Shown here in pieces: positions 10,670 through 20,885 of a stretch of 64,000 nucleotides of DNA. Each line of letters starts with the position of its first letter. Position 1 is the first letter of the stretch. The notes beneath the pieces were generated by a model that was given only the letters and a program-made list of their open reading frames with translations, was not told the origin of the DNA and ran no database searches. The stretch spans positions 6,696,001 through 6,760,000 of the forward strand of contig CM075102.1 of NCBI GenBank assembly GCA_037576195.1. The letters are read 5' to 3'. The position numbers and the translations under genes were made by a program. Origin of the DNA: Phytoseiulus persimilis (lineage: Eukaryota; Arthropoda; Arachnida; Mesostigmata; Phytoseiidae).

Positions 10670-13665
10670 TTAGTTCTGCGTTTCTTCGCATGAGCATGTT
10701 CTCCTTTTTTTGAGTATACATCCTATTTTGCGTGAGATTAAATTCCACTTACCTTCATTTTGCAGCATCTTCTGGACCAGTTCTGGGACCGTGCCTCCTT
10801 TTAAGCCTCGTCTTGGCTGAGACAGCGCTTCGCAAGTGAAGACCGTATGATTCACATCGTCCTCTGCACCTGAATCGCAAAGGATGCACAGTGGGCTAGG
10901 AGCTTTCTTGAAGCGATGAAGGTACTTCTGGAAATCTCTGTGTCCTGTGAGGACTTGGGTTGTGTGGTACGTTAGTTCACCGAATTCCCGCTTCTACCAG
11001 CTTCGCAGATCCGATATGCTATCGTAGGTCGTTCTGCCGGTCAGCGAGCTGCTCCAAGATTGTTGCCACTTGTTGAGCGTCTCTTCGCGTATCTCTTCAT
11101 CCTTTTTGTGGGCCTCCTCGTCATTTCCGGACTCGTCGTCCCCATCTCGGATCTTGTCGCGCCTGTAGGTCTCCACTCTCTCCTGCGCTAGGAAGGGCCA
11201 CGGGATCGCGCGGGCCAGCACAAGCAAAGCTGAAGTGGATACCGTGCGATAGGCTCTAGTGATCCTTATCGCGGTGATTCTTTGCGCTCGTTCCAGATCG
11301 TCACTGTTCTTTTTGTATCGCAGCGCAGATGGACTCCAAATAGGGGCGGCATACAGTGCGATGGATTGGGCCACTGTGGCCAAAATCCTCCTTTGCTCCT
11401 CAGATGCTCCATAGGTGCGCGGTAAAATCGTCGCTATGTCGGTTGCCGCTTTCGTGGCCTTATTGACGACCATCTTGATGTGTTCAGTCCCCTTCAGGTC
11501 GGACTGTAATAGAACTCCCAAGTATTTCGCGGATCTGGCCACTTCTACTCTATGTCCTTCCACTACCACTATTGGGAGGCGCTCCTTTTTGCGTTTGATC
11601 AGCATCACAGCCTCCGTTTTCTCAGGCGCAAGGGCGAGGTGATTCGCTTTCATCCACCGTGAGATTATGTCAAGTGAGTCCTGTGTGATTTCTTCCAGTT
11701 CCTCAATTGATCTTGCCTTAGTTATGATCGCAAGGTGGTCAGCGTATGCGATAGTCACAGCTCCCCTTGGGAGTACCTCTCTCAAAACGTCGTCATAAGC
11801 CACATTCCACAAGGTCGGTCCTAACACCGAACCCTGCGGAACTCCCGCTGACATTCGATGGGTTCGACCTTTCTCGTCGACGATCCATCTATTTTGTAGG
11901 TAGCAGCTCAGTATTCTCCGGAGGTAAGGGGAGATCTGCCTCTTCTGCAGACTTTTCAGGACGACCTCCCACTCGACCGAATTGAAGGCATTCCTGACAT
12001 CCAGAAGGGTGATGAGGACACGGTCTCTCAGCTTCCGTGAGCGCTGCTTCTCGGCATCAACGATTTGCGTAACCCTTTCCAGGGCGGACAGGGTGGATCT
12101 TCCTCTTCGAAAGCCGAACTGGTTTTCGGAGAGACGCCCGTCCTCTTCAAGCTCATCTTGTAGTCTTTTGTTTATGATGCTCTCCACTGCCTTGGCGGTT
12201 GTGTCCAGCAGGTATATGGGTCTGTAGGAGTTCGGTTTCCCAGGTTTCGGGATCAGTACGAGCCTTGCAGTTCGCCATTGAGGTGGGAAGATTCCACTCT
12301 GTATGATCGCGTTTGCGGCTTTTCTGAAGATGGATGGCCATCTCTTCATGAGTATCTTGAGAGCTTCTGCTGGAATGCCATCGGGTCCCGGTGTTTTGCG
12401 GAGCGCGATTAGATCGGCAGCGTCTATAACTTCTTTATTGGTTACCTCGGGGATATCTTCTTCATTGATGGATAAGTTTTCTCTCTCGAAATCGGTGCCC
12501 TCTGGGAAGAGGTCCGAGACTGCCTTGTCAATTGTTTCGAAGGATAGTTGTCGCCTGTGTCGGCCAACCTTATCTCGGATGATATTGTATGGAAGACCCC
12601 ACACATCCTGTCTGAGATTCTCTAGGAGATCCCTCCAGCTCGCGCGTTTTGCGTCCAAGATAGTCTTCATGTACTTCTTTTTTTCCAGCGAGTATCTTGT
12701 TAAGGACTGCTGCGTTGCTTCGGGATTCATGTGTATTGTTCTTCTCGATCGCACGTAGTTTCTTCGTGCTGAGAGACAAGTTTTTCTCTGCTCCGCGACT
12801 TCTCGCGTCCACCAGTACGCTGGCCTTTTTCGGCCAAGCTGGGGTGATGCTCTCGATGATGCTGCCTGACAGGCATTGCGTAGGATCTTCAGAATAACAT
12901 GTTCATTTACATTCATATTGAGATCTTTAAGTCTCTTGCATTCCTCATCTATGCTTTGCGCGAGGATCTCCTGGTCGAGTCGTCTTGCAATCCAGCCGGT
13001 CTGTCTTTCTGGTATTCGTTGTTCCTCTCCTACAGCTTCCATCTCCACATTCAGATGGTCGCTGAGCGACTCGAATTCATCATTGACTGTCCATCCTGAG
13101 ATCCCAGACGGGATTCGTGCTGCTGTGATGTCGATGAAGGTCTCCTGTGTACCTCTTCGGAATGTGGGGGTCTTGCTGTCATTGAGTATATACAATCCTT
13201 GTCTTGCCAGTAGCTCCTCCAGGGCATTGCCCCTGGTTGTGTTGCGAGCACTTCCCCAGGCCGTTGATGCCGCATTGAAGTCTCTCGCGAGGATAAGCTG
13301 TCCGCTCGTTCCTTCAACGACGTTTTCTAGTGCTTCGATGTATTCAATAAATTCTTCTGTATTCCGGTTCGGTGAGAAATAACAGCTATCTTCCGTTCCT
13401 TGATACTTTCCTTACAGTTACGGGTCATCCATATGGCAGTATCCCCTGATTCTTCAGAGATCCATCCCTGGTCTCTTCCAAATTTTCTGTTGGATATTTT
13501 TCTATCAACTCCGCTCAGTATACATACGCTGATATCTTCCTTGTTGACTCTGTCTTCCAGGAGAGCGTGTGCTGCTCTAGATCTGTCGAGGTTGATCTGT
13601 ACTATCTTCATGTTCATTGTAGGTTTCCTGACGGGACCCTCTTCCCGTTCTGCATTGTGCTCCAT
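10670..13665 (-). pseudogene. R1-clade ORF2: endonuclease-reverse transcriptase
   Basis: Would nick the target DNA and copy the element RNA there. The N-terminus (13327-13620) shows the AP-endonuclease start MKIVQINLDRSRAAHALL. After a frameshift, the endonuclease end is present (SLSDHLNVEM, the SDH motif) from 13195. Reverse transcriptase follows: NGxxxG region, FGFRRGRSTLSAL, LLDVRNAFNSVEW (palm), AGVPQGSVLGPTLWN, and the catalytic box. This box reads AYADHLAII: the second catalytic aspartate is histidine (codon on the minus strand at 11735-11737). A premature TAG at 10994-10996 follows LRSW; the frame then continues to a C-terminal zinc knuckle CILC-x8-H-x4-C. The order and knuckle are typical of the R1 clade. 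Non-functional as read. Confidence 0.9.
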
Positions 13666-15731
13666 CCTTCAGACTCCTTTGTTCTGTTTCCTATGGTCTT
13701 CTCTTGCGTCTCGGCTTCTGTGGGTTTTCCGATTGCTGGTCCGCGGTTCTCGACATTCTCAGTTCGCTGTCCACTGCTTCGCGACCGGTCTCGCATCGTC
13801 TGGATGATCAGTCGATATTTCGAGCACAGTGATGAGTATGCCGAATGTCCGCTTGCTTCACAGCTTGTACAGAAAGCTTCCGCTGATTCACAATTCTTGC
13901 CGATGTGGCCGTTGCCTCCGCATCGGTAGCACTTCCTCTCTCTTGTTTCTTTACTGAGCAAGTGTTGGATTTGTGGCCCACGCACTGACACCTGTAGCAG
14001 ATAGGAACATCGTACCATTCTTTTACGCTGCAGAGTTGCCATCCGAATTTGATCTTTCCTATCTTAAGCATCCTTTCAGCGTCGGATTTGGATAGTCGGA
14101 CCAAGGCTGTTCTTTCCCCTGATTTCGTTTCTCTTATCTGTTCCACTCGAATGTATCCTTCCTGCTGCCTTCCTAGTGCGCTTCTGAGTTCTTTATCGAT
14201 CTCCAACTCATCAGTGACCATGTCCATGCGAGACACAATGATGGTGGAGTTCAGTTGGGGCCCCCGCGTTTTCGCGCTCAGTTTCAGCTCATCAGAGATG
14301 TCTTTGGCTAGTCTCTCCTGTCCTCCATTTTTCTTTTCCCGAATCTGGATCCTGACACCTTCTCCTGTTTGGCGCACCCCTCGGACGTCGACTCCAAGAG
14401 CTCTGGACGTCTCCGTGTCGATATTGCTGCTAAGGTTTCTGAGGACATCGGCAAAGCTTTTCTCTCCTGTTCCGACGAGGATTGATCCTTCATTTCGTCG
14501 CGAGGTCTTCTTGCCGTCTGTTTGTCTCCTGTCTGCTGACCTTTTGGCAGGGTCTCGGAGTGACTTGAGCGACAGCTCTGCTCCACCTTCAGTGCCATTG
14601 ACGATCCAACATGCCTCCGCGAGTTTCCCGTATAGTTCGTGGTCGGAGTTACACCGTATCTTTATCAGGACCTTTTGTTCGATTTTATGACAGCTCATTT
14701 TCACCTGCTCTGCCACTTTCTGAAGTATATCTGCGATGTCTATCGGTGTAGCGGCGCTCTTGATCTTTCCCACGATGAGGGTTCTCTTCTCTTTAGCGAC
14801 TTGTGAGGCACCTGCTCTCAGGAGCGCAGGCGACAGCAGTGCAGTTGTAGAAGCGACCTCACCGTCCTCGAGGCTGTGGATTTCCTTGACCGCGGGGAAG
14901 GAGCGTGACAGCTGCTCAATGATGTTCGTCGTTCTCTGATCCTGATCATCGCCGCTGTGGATGAGTACACGGCAGCCGCGGTTACCGACAATTCCAGCGT
15001 TGCTTTTAGTTACCTTCTCGAAGGTTTGCTTGGGCCATTTCTTCTCGGCAAGGTGTACCATTCCTTCCAGGGTTTCCAGATTTGAGATCTCTCTCTTTAT
15101 TTTATGAGCTTCTTCTTGCTCTAATCTTGTCTTCCGCTCTGAGGCACCCTTTGTTCCGCATTCGCGTTTCGCACATATCTCACAGGGTTTCGTCTCAGCT
15201 TGTATCGGGATCGTCACACTCTCCTTGATGAGGTCTCTGACTTCTCTATCAAGCCTCGCCACTCCCCTGATGAGTTCTTGGGTGATTTTTTTTGATTACT
15301 TTCGCGGTGTTATGGACTTCGTTCTCGTATAATTCGTCGATTTTCTTCTTGATTATACTGTTTATTTTTCCAGCAATTTTTTCTTCCAAATCGCAGGTTT
15401 TTGCTCTCTTATCGCACTCTTCCCCATCTGTAGAAGAAGAATCTTTGCGCTTCTTGCTACTCCTTGATTCGTTCTCCGATATGGGCCCTTCTACCCTGAG
15501 AGTTGCTTCCGGGGGCAATTGGATTGGGCAAGTAGACTTCTGTATCTTATCCTTGTTAGCCTTTGCTACTTCAGCCTGGAGCCCAACAGCGTTCGGGTTT
15601 GCCTCTATGACGTTTTCCGCTCTCTCTTCGACCTCTTCGTCCATCGTTTCCATGTCTGTGCGCTTCATCTCTTCTTCATCGCCCTCTTTCTCGCCTTGGG
15701 AGCTCTTGCGAAGGGTTCTCGGCAGACCCAT
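13614..15731 (-). pseudogene. R1-clade ORF1: Gag-like RNA-binding protein
   Basis: Would bind element RNA and form the ribonucleoprotein. The first segment (15249-15731) is acidic and lysine-rich with a coiled-coil-like region. At an A8 run (minus strand, about 15283-15290) the frame shifts into the main segment, 13808-15262. A second shift near 13955 is needed to join knuckle 1 (CYRCQCVGHKSNTC) to knuckles 2 and 3 (CYRCGGNGHIGKNC and a C-x2-C-x3-H-x6-C variant). Three CCHC knuckles and overlap with the ORF2 start at 13665-13614 are standard for R1-type Gag. The shifts may be mutations; the A8 site could also be slippery. Confidence 0.85.
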
Positions 15732-15855
15732 CTCCGAGATTCAACCTCCGAATAACCTCGATGTGTTCTGATATGGTGCGGAATCTCTGCGCTGTCTCCC
15801 TATACGGATAATGCTGAAGGTCTCCCGGTCCTGAAGTATGTGGATCAAGCAAGCT

Positions 15856-17205
15856 CTCAATCTGAGCATTACTTCCCAACTCTGGAGGGGTGATTCCGAG
15901 ACCAATCTGAGCATTACCTCCCAACTCTGGAGGGGTGATTCCGGGCTCAATCTGAACATCACTTTCCAACTCTGGAGAGGTGATTCCGAGACCAATCTGA
16001 ACATTACTTTCCAACTCTGGAGGGGTGATTCCGAGACCAATCTGAGCATTACTTCCCGACTCTGGAGGGGTGATTCCGGGCTCAATCTGAACATCACTTT
16101 CCAACTCTGGAGAGGTGATTCCGGGGTTAATCTGAGCATTACTTTCCAACTCTGGAGGGGTGAATCTGGGCATTACTTCCCAACTCTGGAGGGGTGATTC
16201 CGGCACCAATCTGAGCATTTCTTTCCAACTCTGGAGGGGTGATTCCGGGACCAATCTGAGCATTTCTTTCCCACTCTGGAGGGGTGGTTCCGGGGTCAAT
16301 CTCAGCATTACTTTCCAACTCTGGAGGGGTGATTCCGGGGTCAATCTGAGCATTACTTCCCAACTCTGGAGGGGTGATTCCGGGGTCAATCTGAGCATTA
16401 CTTCCCAACTCTGGAGGGGTGATTCTGAGACCAATCTGAGCATTACCTCCCAACTCTGGAGGGGTGATTCCGGGCTCAATCTGAACATCACTTTCCAACT
16501 CTGGAGAGGTGATTCCGAGACCAATCTGAGCATTACTTTCCAACTCTGGAGGGGTGAATCCGGGGTGAATCTGGGCATTACTTCCCAACTCTGGAGGGGT
16601 GATTCCGGGCTCAATCTGGACATCACTTTCCAACTCTGGAGAGGTGATTCCGAGACCAATCTGAGCATTACTTTCCAACTCTGGAGGGGTGAATCCGGGG
16701 TGAATCTGGGCATTACTTCCCAACTCTGGAGGGGTGATTCCGGGACCAATCTGAGCACTTCTTCCCAACTCTGGAGGGGTGATTCCGGGACCAATCTGAG
16801 CATTTCTTTCCAACTCTGGAGGGGTGGTTCCGGGGTCAATCTCAGCATTACTTTCCAACTCTGGAGGGGTGATTCCGAGACCCATCTGAGCATTACTTCC
16901 CAACTCTGGAGGGGTGTTTCCGGGGTCAATCTGAGCATTACTTCCAAACTCTGGAGGGGTGATTCCGGGACCAATGTGAGCATTACTTTCCAACTCTGGA
17001 GGGGTGATTCCGGGGTCAATCTGAGCATTACTTCCAAACTCTGGAGGGGTGATTCCGGGACCAATCTGAGCATTGCCTCCCAACTCTGGAGGGGTGATTC
17101 CGAGACCAATCTGAACATTACTTTCCAACTCTGGAGGGGTGATTCCGAGACCCATCTGAGCATTTCTTTCCAACTCTGGAGGGGTGATTCCGAGACCAAT
17201 CTTAC
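15856..17205. repeat. 45-bp satellite array, right block (about 30 monomers)
   Basis: Same satellite and orientation as 7203-10471, but a different mix of variants: GGGTCAATCTCAGC, CTGAACATCACTTTC, and GAATCCGGGGTGAATCTGGGC are common. A trimer repeat (135 bp) recurs at 16481 and 16616. One shortened monomer lies near 16161. It is the continuation of the array interrupted by the retrotransposon. Confidence 0.95.
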
Positions 17206-17330
17206 CATATGTTTCAAAATCAGAATGCTGAACCAGTGAAGGGAGAGAAAAGTGCCTCGATGGCACAGAGCGCCGTCCAACCGCGCGCAGCGCGGCCGAC
17301 TCCAGTCGGCCAAAGGCCGGCAGATGGAGG
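17206..17330 (-). repeat. Composite-repeat GC-rich head
   Basis: Immediately after the last monomer comes CCAGTGAAGGGAGAGAAAAG, TGCCTCGATGG, GCGCGCAGCGCGG, CCGACTCCAGTCGG and CCAAAGGCCGGCAG. The same sequence, reverse-complemented, precedes the satellite at 39493-39600. A worn copy lies at 35545-35612. It can form several GC hairpins (CGGCCGACT/AGTCGGCCG; GGCCAAAGGCC-like). Confidence 0.8.
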
Positions 17331-17370
17331 GGACTGATACAGACAGTCCACATAAAACCAAGAGTACGGA

Positions 17371-17530
17371 ATTGTTGTAGACCAATCGTCTGGACTGTAG
17401 ACCAATCGTGGGAGAGCTACGCTCCCCTTCCAGGTATATAAGGACCCTCGTTTCGTCGAATAAACTTCACTAAGGTACAGAGCTTTCTACTCTACACGTC
17501 TCTTGCGTTGTCACTCTTGTTGTCAACTAA
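17371..17530 (+). promoter_or_regulatory. Promoter-like segment, possible solo LTR
   Basis: TATATAAGG (17435) is followed about 20 bp later by AATAAA (17459), within a segment that starts TGTTGTAGACC and ends TTGTTGTCA. TAGACCAATCGT is duplicated at its left. TG...CA ends, a TATA box and a polyadenylation signal suggest an LTR of about 155 bp, but no partner LTR or TSD is visible. Confidence 0.35.
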
Positions 17531-17604
17531 GCTAGTGTTCCACACCTTCGATCCTCTACCTTCAAACCCTACGACCATCAGATACCGTATCCAAATTGGC
17601 GGTT

Positions 17605-17825
17605 TGCCGACGATTCGGGGGGTATAGGAACTTTGCCCGCAGTGTTCACTACATGGACGCGTTTCCAGAGAGAGCGGACTCCGCCAGCTTGGCGGTCTGC
17701 TACTGGCACGATGAGAGCTGTTGCTGGGAGACCGCGACGACGGCGGGGGGCCTAGCGGAGCCACCGAGCATTTCAAGCACGATCCAGGCGCGGAACAGCG
17801 AGGAGAACTGGGATGGTTCGCTGGG
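17605..17825 (+). repeat. Dispersed repeat, inverted partner at 20640-20885
   Basis: About 190 bp (GAACTTTGCCCGCAGTG ... GCTGTTGCTGGGAGACCGCG ... AGCACGATCCAGGCGCG) is shared with the reverse strand of 20687-20880 at high similarity. Not recognised as a known gene. It may be a SINE or an arm of a larger palindromic element. Confidence 0.65.
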
Positions 17826-17833
17826 GAATCATG

Positions 17834-18740
17834 CAGTGGCGTAGCAAGGGTCTGTGGCGCCCGGGGCGGTCGACGAAAATGGCGCTCCCCTCTCCCCCTC
17901 CCCTTCTCGTGTCATGAAATATCAGCCAGAATTACATGAATGAAACATCAGATGAACCTTCCGAGCTTTCATGATCGCGAATTCGTTGATCGCATCGTCC
18001 ATTCCGATGTTATTCGAGTTTTCATGCTTGATCGACAGGATCGCGAGGTTTGAGAGCCGTAATTAGCTCATGCTGGAGCGGAGATGAGATTTGATCAATT
18101 CCAACTTCGAAAAGCTTCTCCCACAGATCGTCGAACTAATGGCTACGTTAAGAAAGAGTCGGAGAGCTATGACGATATTTGGGACGCATAAGTCCAGATT
18201 ATACCTCTTGATAAACTGCAGGAGCTCCAAAGGCCCTCCATCGAGCATCGAGCTCTTCTCCTCTGCCGGACAGTCTTTCACAAACTCCTGAATTCGTCCC
18301 CGCTCGACTAGGAACTCCGTTTTCAGAGCTGATAGTTTCAGAGCGCTGTCATGTAGGTCGATACCCCTTTTTCGTGAGTAGCGCTGACTATTGTTTATTT
18401 CGCGAAGCACCTCAGACCAGAGACCCAGATAGCTCAGGAAAGAAAATGATCGCAGTGACCTCAGCAAGAGAGTGGCCTCTGACCGCGTTGTGGTATTCTC
18501 GTTCGCGGCGGTCAGTTCGTTGAGAACGTCCAAAATCTTCGCGGAGTGATTTTTTATCACGGAAACTGCATCATATCGTGCGTCCTTTGGCGTAAGTTTG
18601 TCCCGGACAGGGACGTCCCCTGTCTCATATGAGAATCCGAAGTTACCCATAGCAGAGAAGAGCCGAAATCGGCGCCCCCTGTACTTCTCGATCAGGTGGC
18701 GCCCGGGGTCCGCCCCCCCCCCCCCCTTGTTACGCTACTG
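17834..18740 (-). mobile_element. Internally deleted hAT element with TSD
   Basis: Ends are inverted: CAGTGGCGTAGCAAGGG at the left and, reverse-complemented, CAGTAGCGTAACAAGGGG at the right. Both lead to a shared GGCGCCCGGGG. Flanks GAATCATG (17826-17833) and GAATGATG (18741-18748) match at 7 of 8 bases, a hAT-type 8-bp TSD. CAGTGGCGTAGC ends are typical of one widespread hAT group. The right end contains a run of 14 C (18713-18726). Only the transposase C-terminus remains inside. Confidence 0.85.
18063..18650 (-). pseudogene. hAT transposase C-terminal fragment
   Basis: 195-codon open frame. The C-terminal half reads LLQFIKRYNLDLCVPNIVIALRLF and then SSTICGRSFSKLELIKSHLR, the hAT dimerisation domain of ZMYM/TTF-type transposases (AERSFSKLKLIK pattern). 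The alanine-glutamate usually before RSFSKL is CG here. The catalytic N-terminal half is missing, so it cannot act alone; the surrounding 907-bp element would need a transposase in trans. Confidence 0.8.
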
Positions 18741-18748
18741 GAATGATG

Positions 18749-20639
18749 ATTCTATGGTTCCAAAGATTCTATGGTTTACACATGATCCATCGTCAACAAT
18801 GTCAGTTCAGATGAGGAGGAGTCGATACGCAAGGTGAACGGCAGAACATTGAGCCAGGCTCAATACAAGAAGATGAAGTGCACAGCGAGACGCTTTGAGT
18901 GATTCTCATCTCGGACAGGACACAGTGGGATGAAACTTCCTGGAACCTCTGGTCTTCGGCGGTTGAAGACCGAACAACTCCGCGGCCGTGGGGCCTCCTC
19001 GCCACTGAAGCGGATGCGCCATGTGCAGATTAGTGACTCCGTCGGTTTTTCGCGTCTCCCTCGGAAACATTCGCTTCTTGGACGGGAAGTGTCTCGGATG
19101 AACTCTCCCGGAATTCGAAAATGCGTGTCATACACTCCCTACCGACCCCTAATCATCTTCTTTCTCTGAAATCTAGAGCCGAACCTCCTTATTACCAACC
19201 ACCCGACCCTCCGCCGACCGGAGATGGCCTCGCTCCCCACTGTTGGACTGCGGTTTCTGTCATGGAGGCAGAGAGTCGGCATAATTTCTGGAATATCTTC
19301 GTATTGGGCCAATCGGTATATGTATGTTGTCACTCTTCTTCATTCACTTTCGCCCGTTATTGAGTAAAATCCGACATCGAGTCGCTTCATCGTGCGCGTC
19401 AGGAGCTCGTTCTGTGGATCGCGTTTCAGGTCCTAGAAATCGGCGTCGATTTGTTCCCTTCGGATGTTTCTGAAGCCTACCTCGTGGATAGCAATAGGAG
19501 GTCTCGTGGACGGTCTTGTAGGCTCTCGTAGACACCCGTAAACGGTCGTGTTCACTCTGGAAGACGATTGAAGAGACGAGCAAGCGACCAGCACTCATCG
19601 TGACATCGGCGATTGGAATCGCCGACAAATTCGCTCAATTTTACTCCCTCTTTCCTTTTCTGAAATGGTCGACTGGTCCACCAGTAGAAAGTGGCTGCCA
19701 AAACCGGTGCCAATAACGAGGGGACGAGCGGCGAACTGGCTGACTGAGTTCTCGGAATCATTGTAGGCTATGAATTTGCAGCAACGCTAATCAAGACATC
19801 GTGACCTTTGAACGGAGTGCCGGAGAGGTCCACTCCCGACCAACCAAAACTCCCAACGAGATCTCAACTCGAAAGAGATCCTCAGTACCGAGACCAATCT
19901 GGCTATCACTTCCCATCTCTGAAGTCCGTTTTCTCTGCATAGAAGAATGCTCCCGATGGACGGGAAGGCTTTGTATCGCTGAAACGGCCCCACTGTTTTC
20001 GACTCGATCTCCTATTTGAGCTCGGCACTTTCTCCCAGAGTTTGACTCGAGGCGCAGATCGATACGTAAAAACTTTGAGCTCCAGGCTTCCAAATAACGC
20101 TGGACGGATAATCCAACATTCACGTATTTCCTCTGATTGAAGGGCACCTTCCTGGGGCTGGAGTAAAGATGGGCGAGCGATTTCACCATCGGAAATGTCC
20201 GAGAGTCACGAGCCCTTGCTCCACTGTATCAGGACATGGAGCAAAGCCATCGGGGCCGATTCTCATTTCTCGAGTACGAACGAAACGGTCTGACAAAATC
20301 TGAATCGACGCTCATCTCTCCGAGAAGGAAGAATACGGCCATGGGGAGGAGCATCTTCATTCATCAACGATTGCAACGCGGCCTGTATGCTGCACCGTGA
20401 ATTTTCGCTTGGCTCCGTAAGTTCAGCCAGAGTCCACTTGAAGTCTTCCATGATGGGAAACTGACATTTATCCATCTCAACTCGGTGATCCTCCAAAGGT
20501 GTGGCTCAGTCTGGTGGCGACTCTCGGGAGGAGGTCATACCCCCGCCATTTCCGGAATGAAAATTCACCACAGCAGTTATTGCATAAAGTTACAGTCATC
20601 GAAGTTGACGTCCTCGGAAATTCATCATGTCTTAATCAT
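18749..20639. other. No gene; one degenerate satellite monomer
   Basis: Nothing coding is recognisable. Around 19887-19930 a lone diverged 45-bp monomer is visible (CCGAGACCAATCTGGCTATC, then ACTTCCCATCTCTG). The short ORFs have no family signature. Confidence 0.5.
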
Positions 20640-20885
20640 GGGATTCTTTAGGATTCCCTCATCCCTTGTGAAAGCACACGGATTCTCAATTGTGTTTCGC
20701 GCCTGGATCGTGCTCGAAATGCTCGGTAGCCCCGCTAGGCTCCCCGCTGTCGTCGCGGTCTCCCAGCAACAGCTTTCACGCTGCCCGTCACTATACCCGG
20801 GGGAGACCGCTCTCTCTGAAAATGCGTCCATGTAGTAAACACTGCGGGCAAAGTTCCTACACCCCGATTCGGGGGCGAGCAGACC
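20640..20885 (-). repeat. Dispersed repeat, inverted partner of 17605-17825
   Basis: The reverse strand matches 17605-17825 over about 190 bp, including GTAGGAACTTTGCCCGCAGTG and GCTGTTGCTGGGAGACCGCG. The outer flanks differ, so this is an independent insertion rather than a simple inverted duplication of the region. Confidence 0.65.

Larger units (their letters stand above)
10472..15855 (-). mobile_element. R1-clade non-LTR retrotransposon inserted inside the satellite
   Basis: A 5.4-kb element on the minus strand with two overlapping ORFs, as in R1/TRAS-type elements. The left array stops after GATTCC (10471) and the right array resumes at CTCAATCTG (15856). In an intact monomer these are only three bases apart, so the element sits within one repeat unit, with no TSD and perhaps a 3-bp deletion. 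There is no poly(A) at the 3' end (left side). Near-unit length suggests an almost full-length copy. Both ORFs carry inactivating changes, so it is probably dead. Confidence 0.85.

Noticed and set aside
12303..15771. Several + strand ORFs of 100-210 codons
   Set aside because: Antisense shadows of the R1-clade ORFs, which carry the recognisable motifs.
16160..17239. 359-codon + strand ORF in the right satellite block
   Set aside because: Same satellite artefact on the other strand.
17206..17330. GC hairpin head as a Helitron 3' end
   Set aside because: Hairpins are present, but no CTRR at the expected distance, no TC start opposite and no Rep/helicase sequence in the window.
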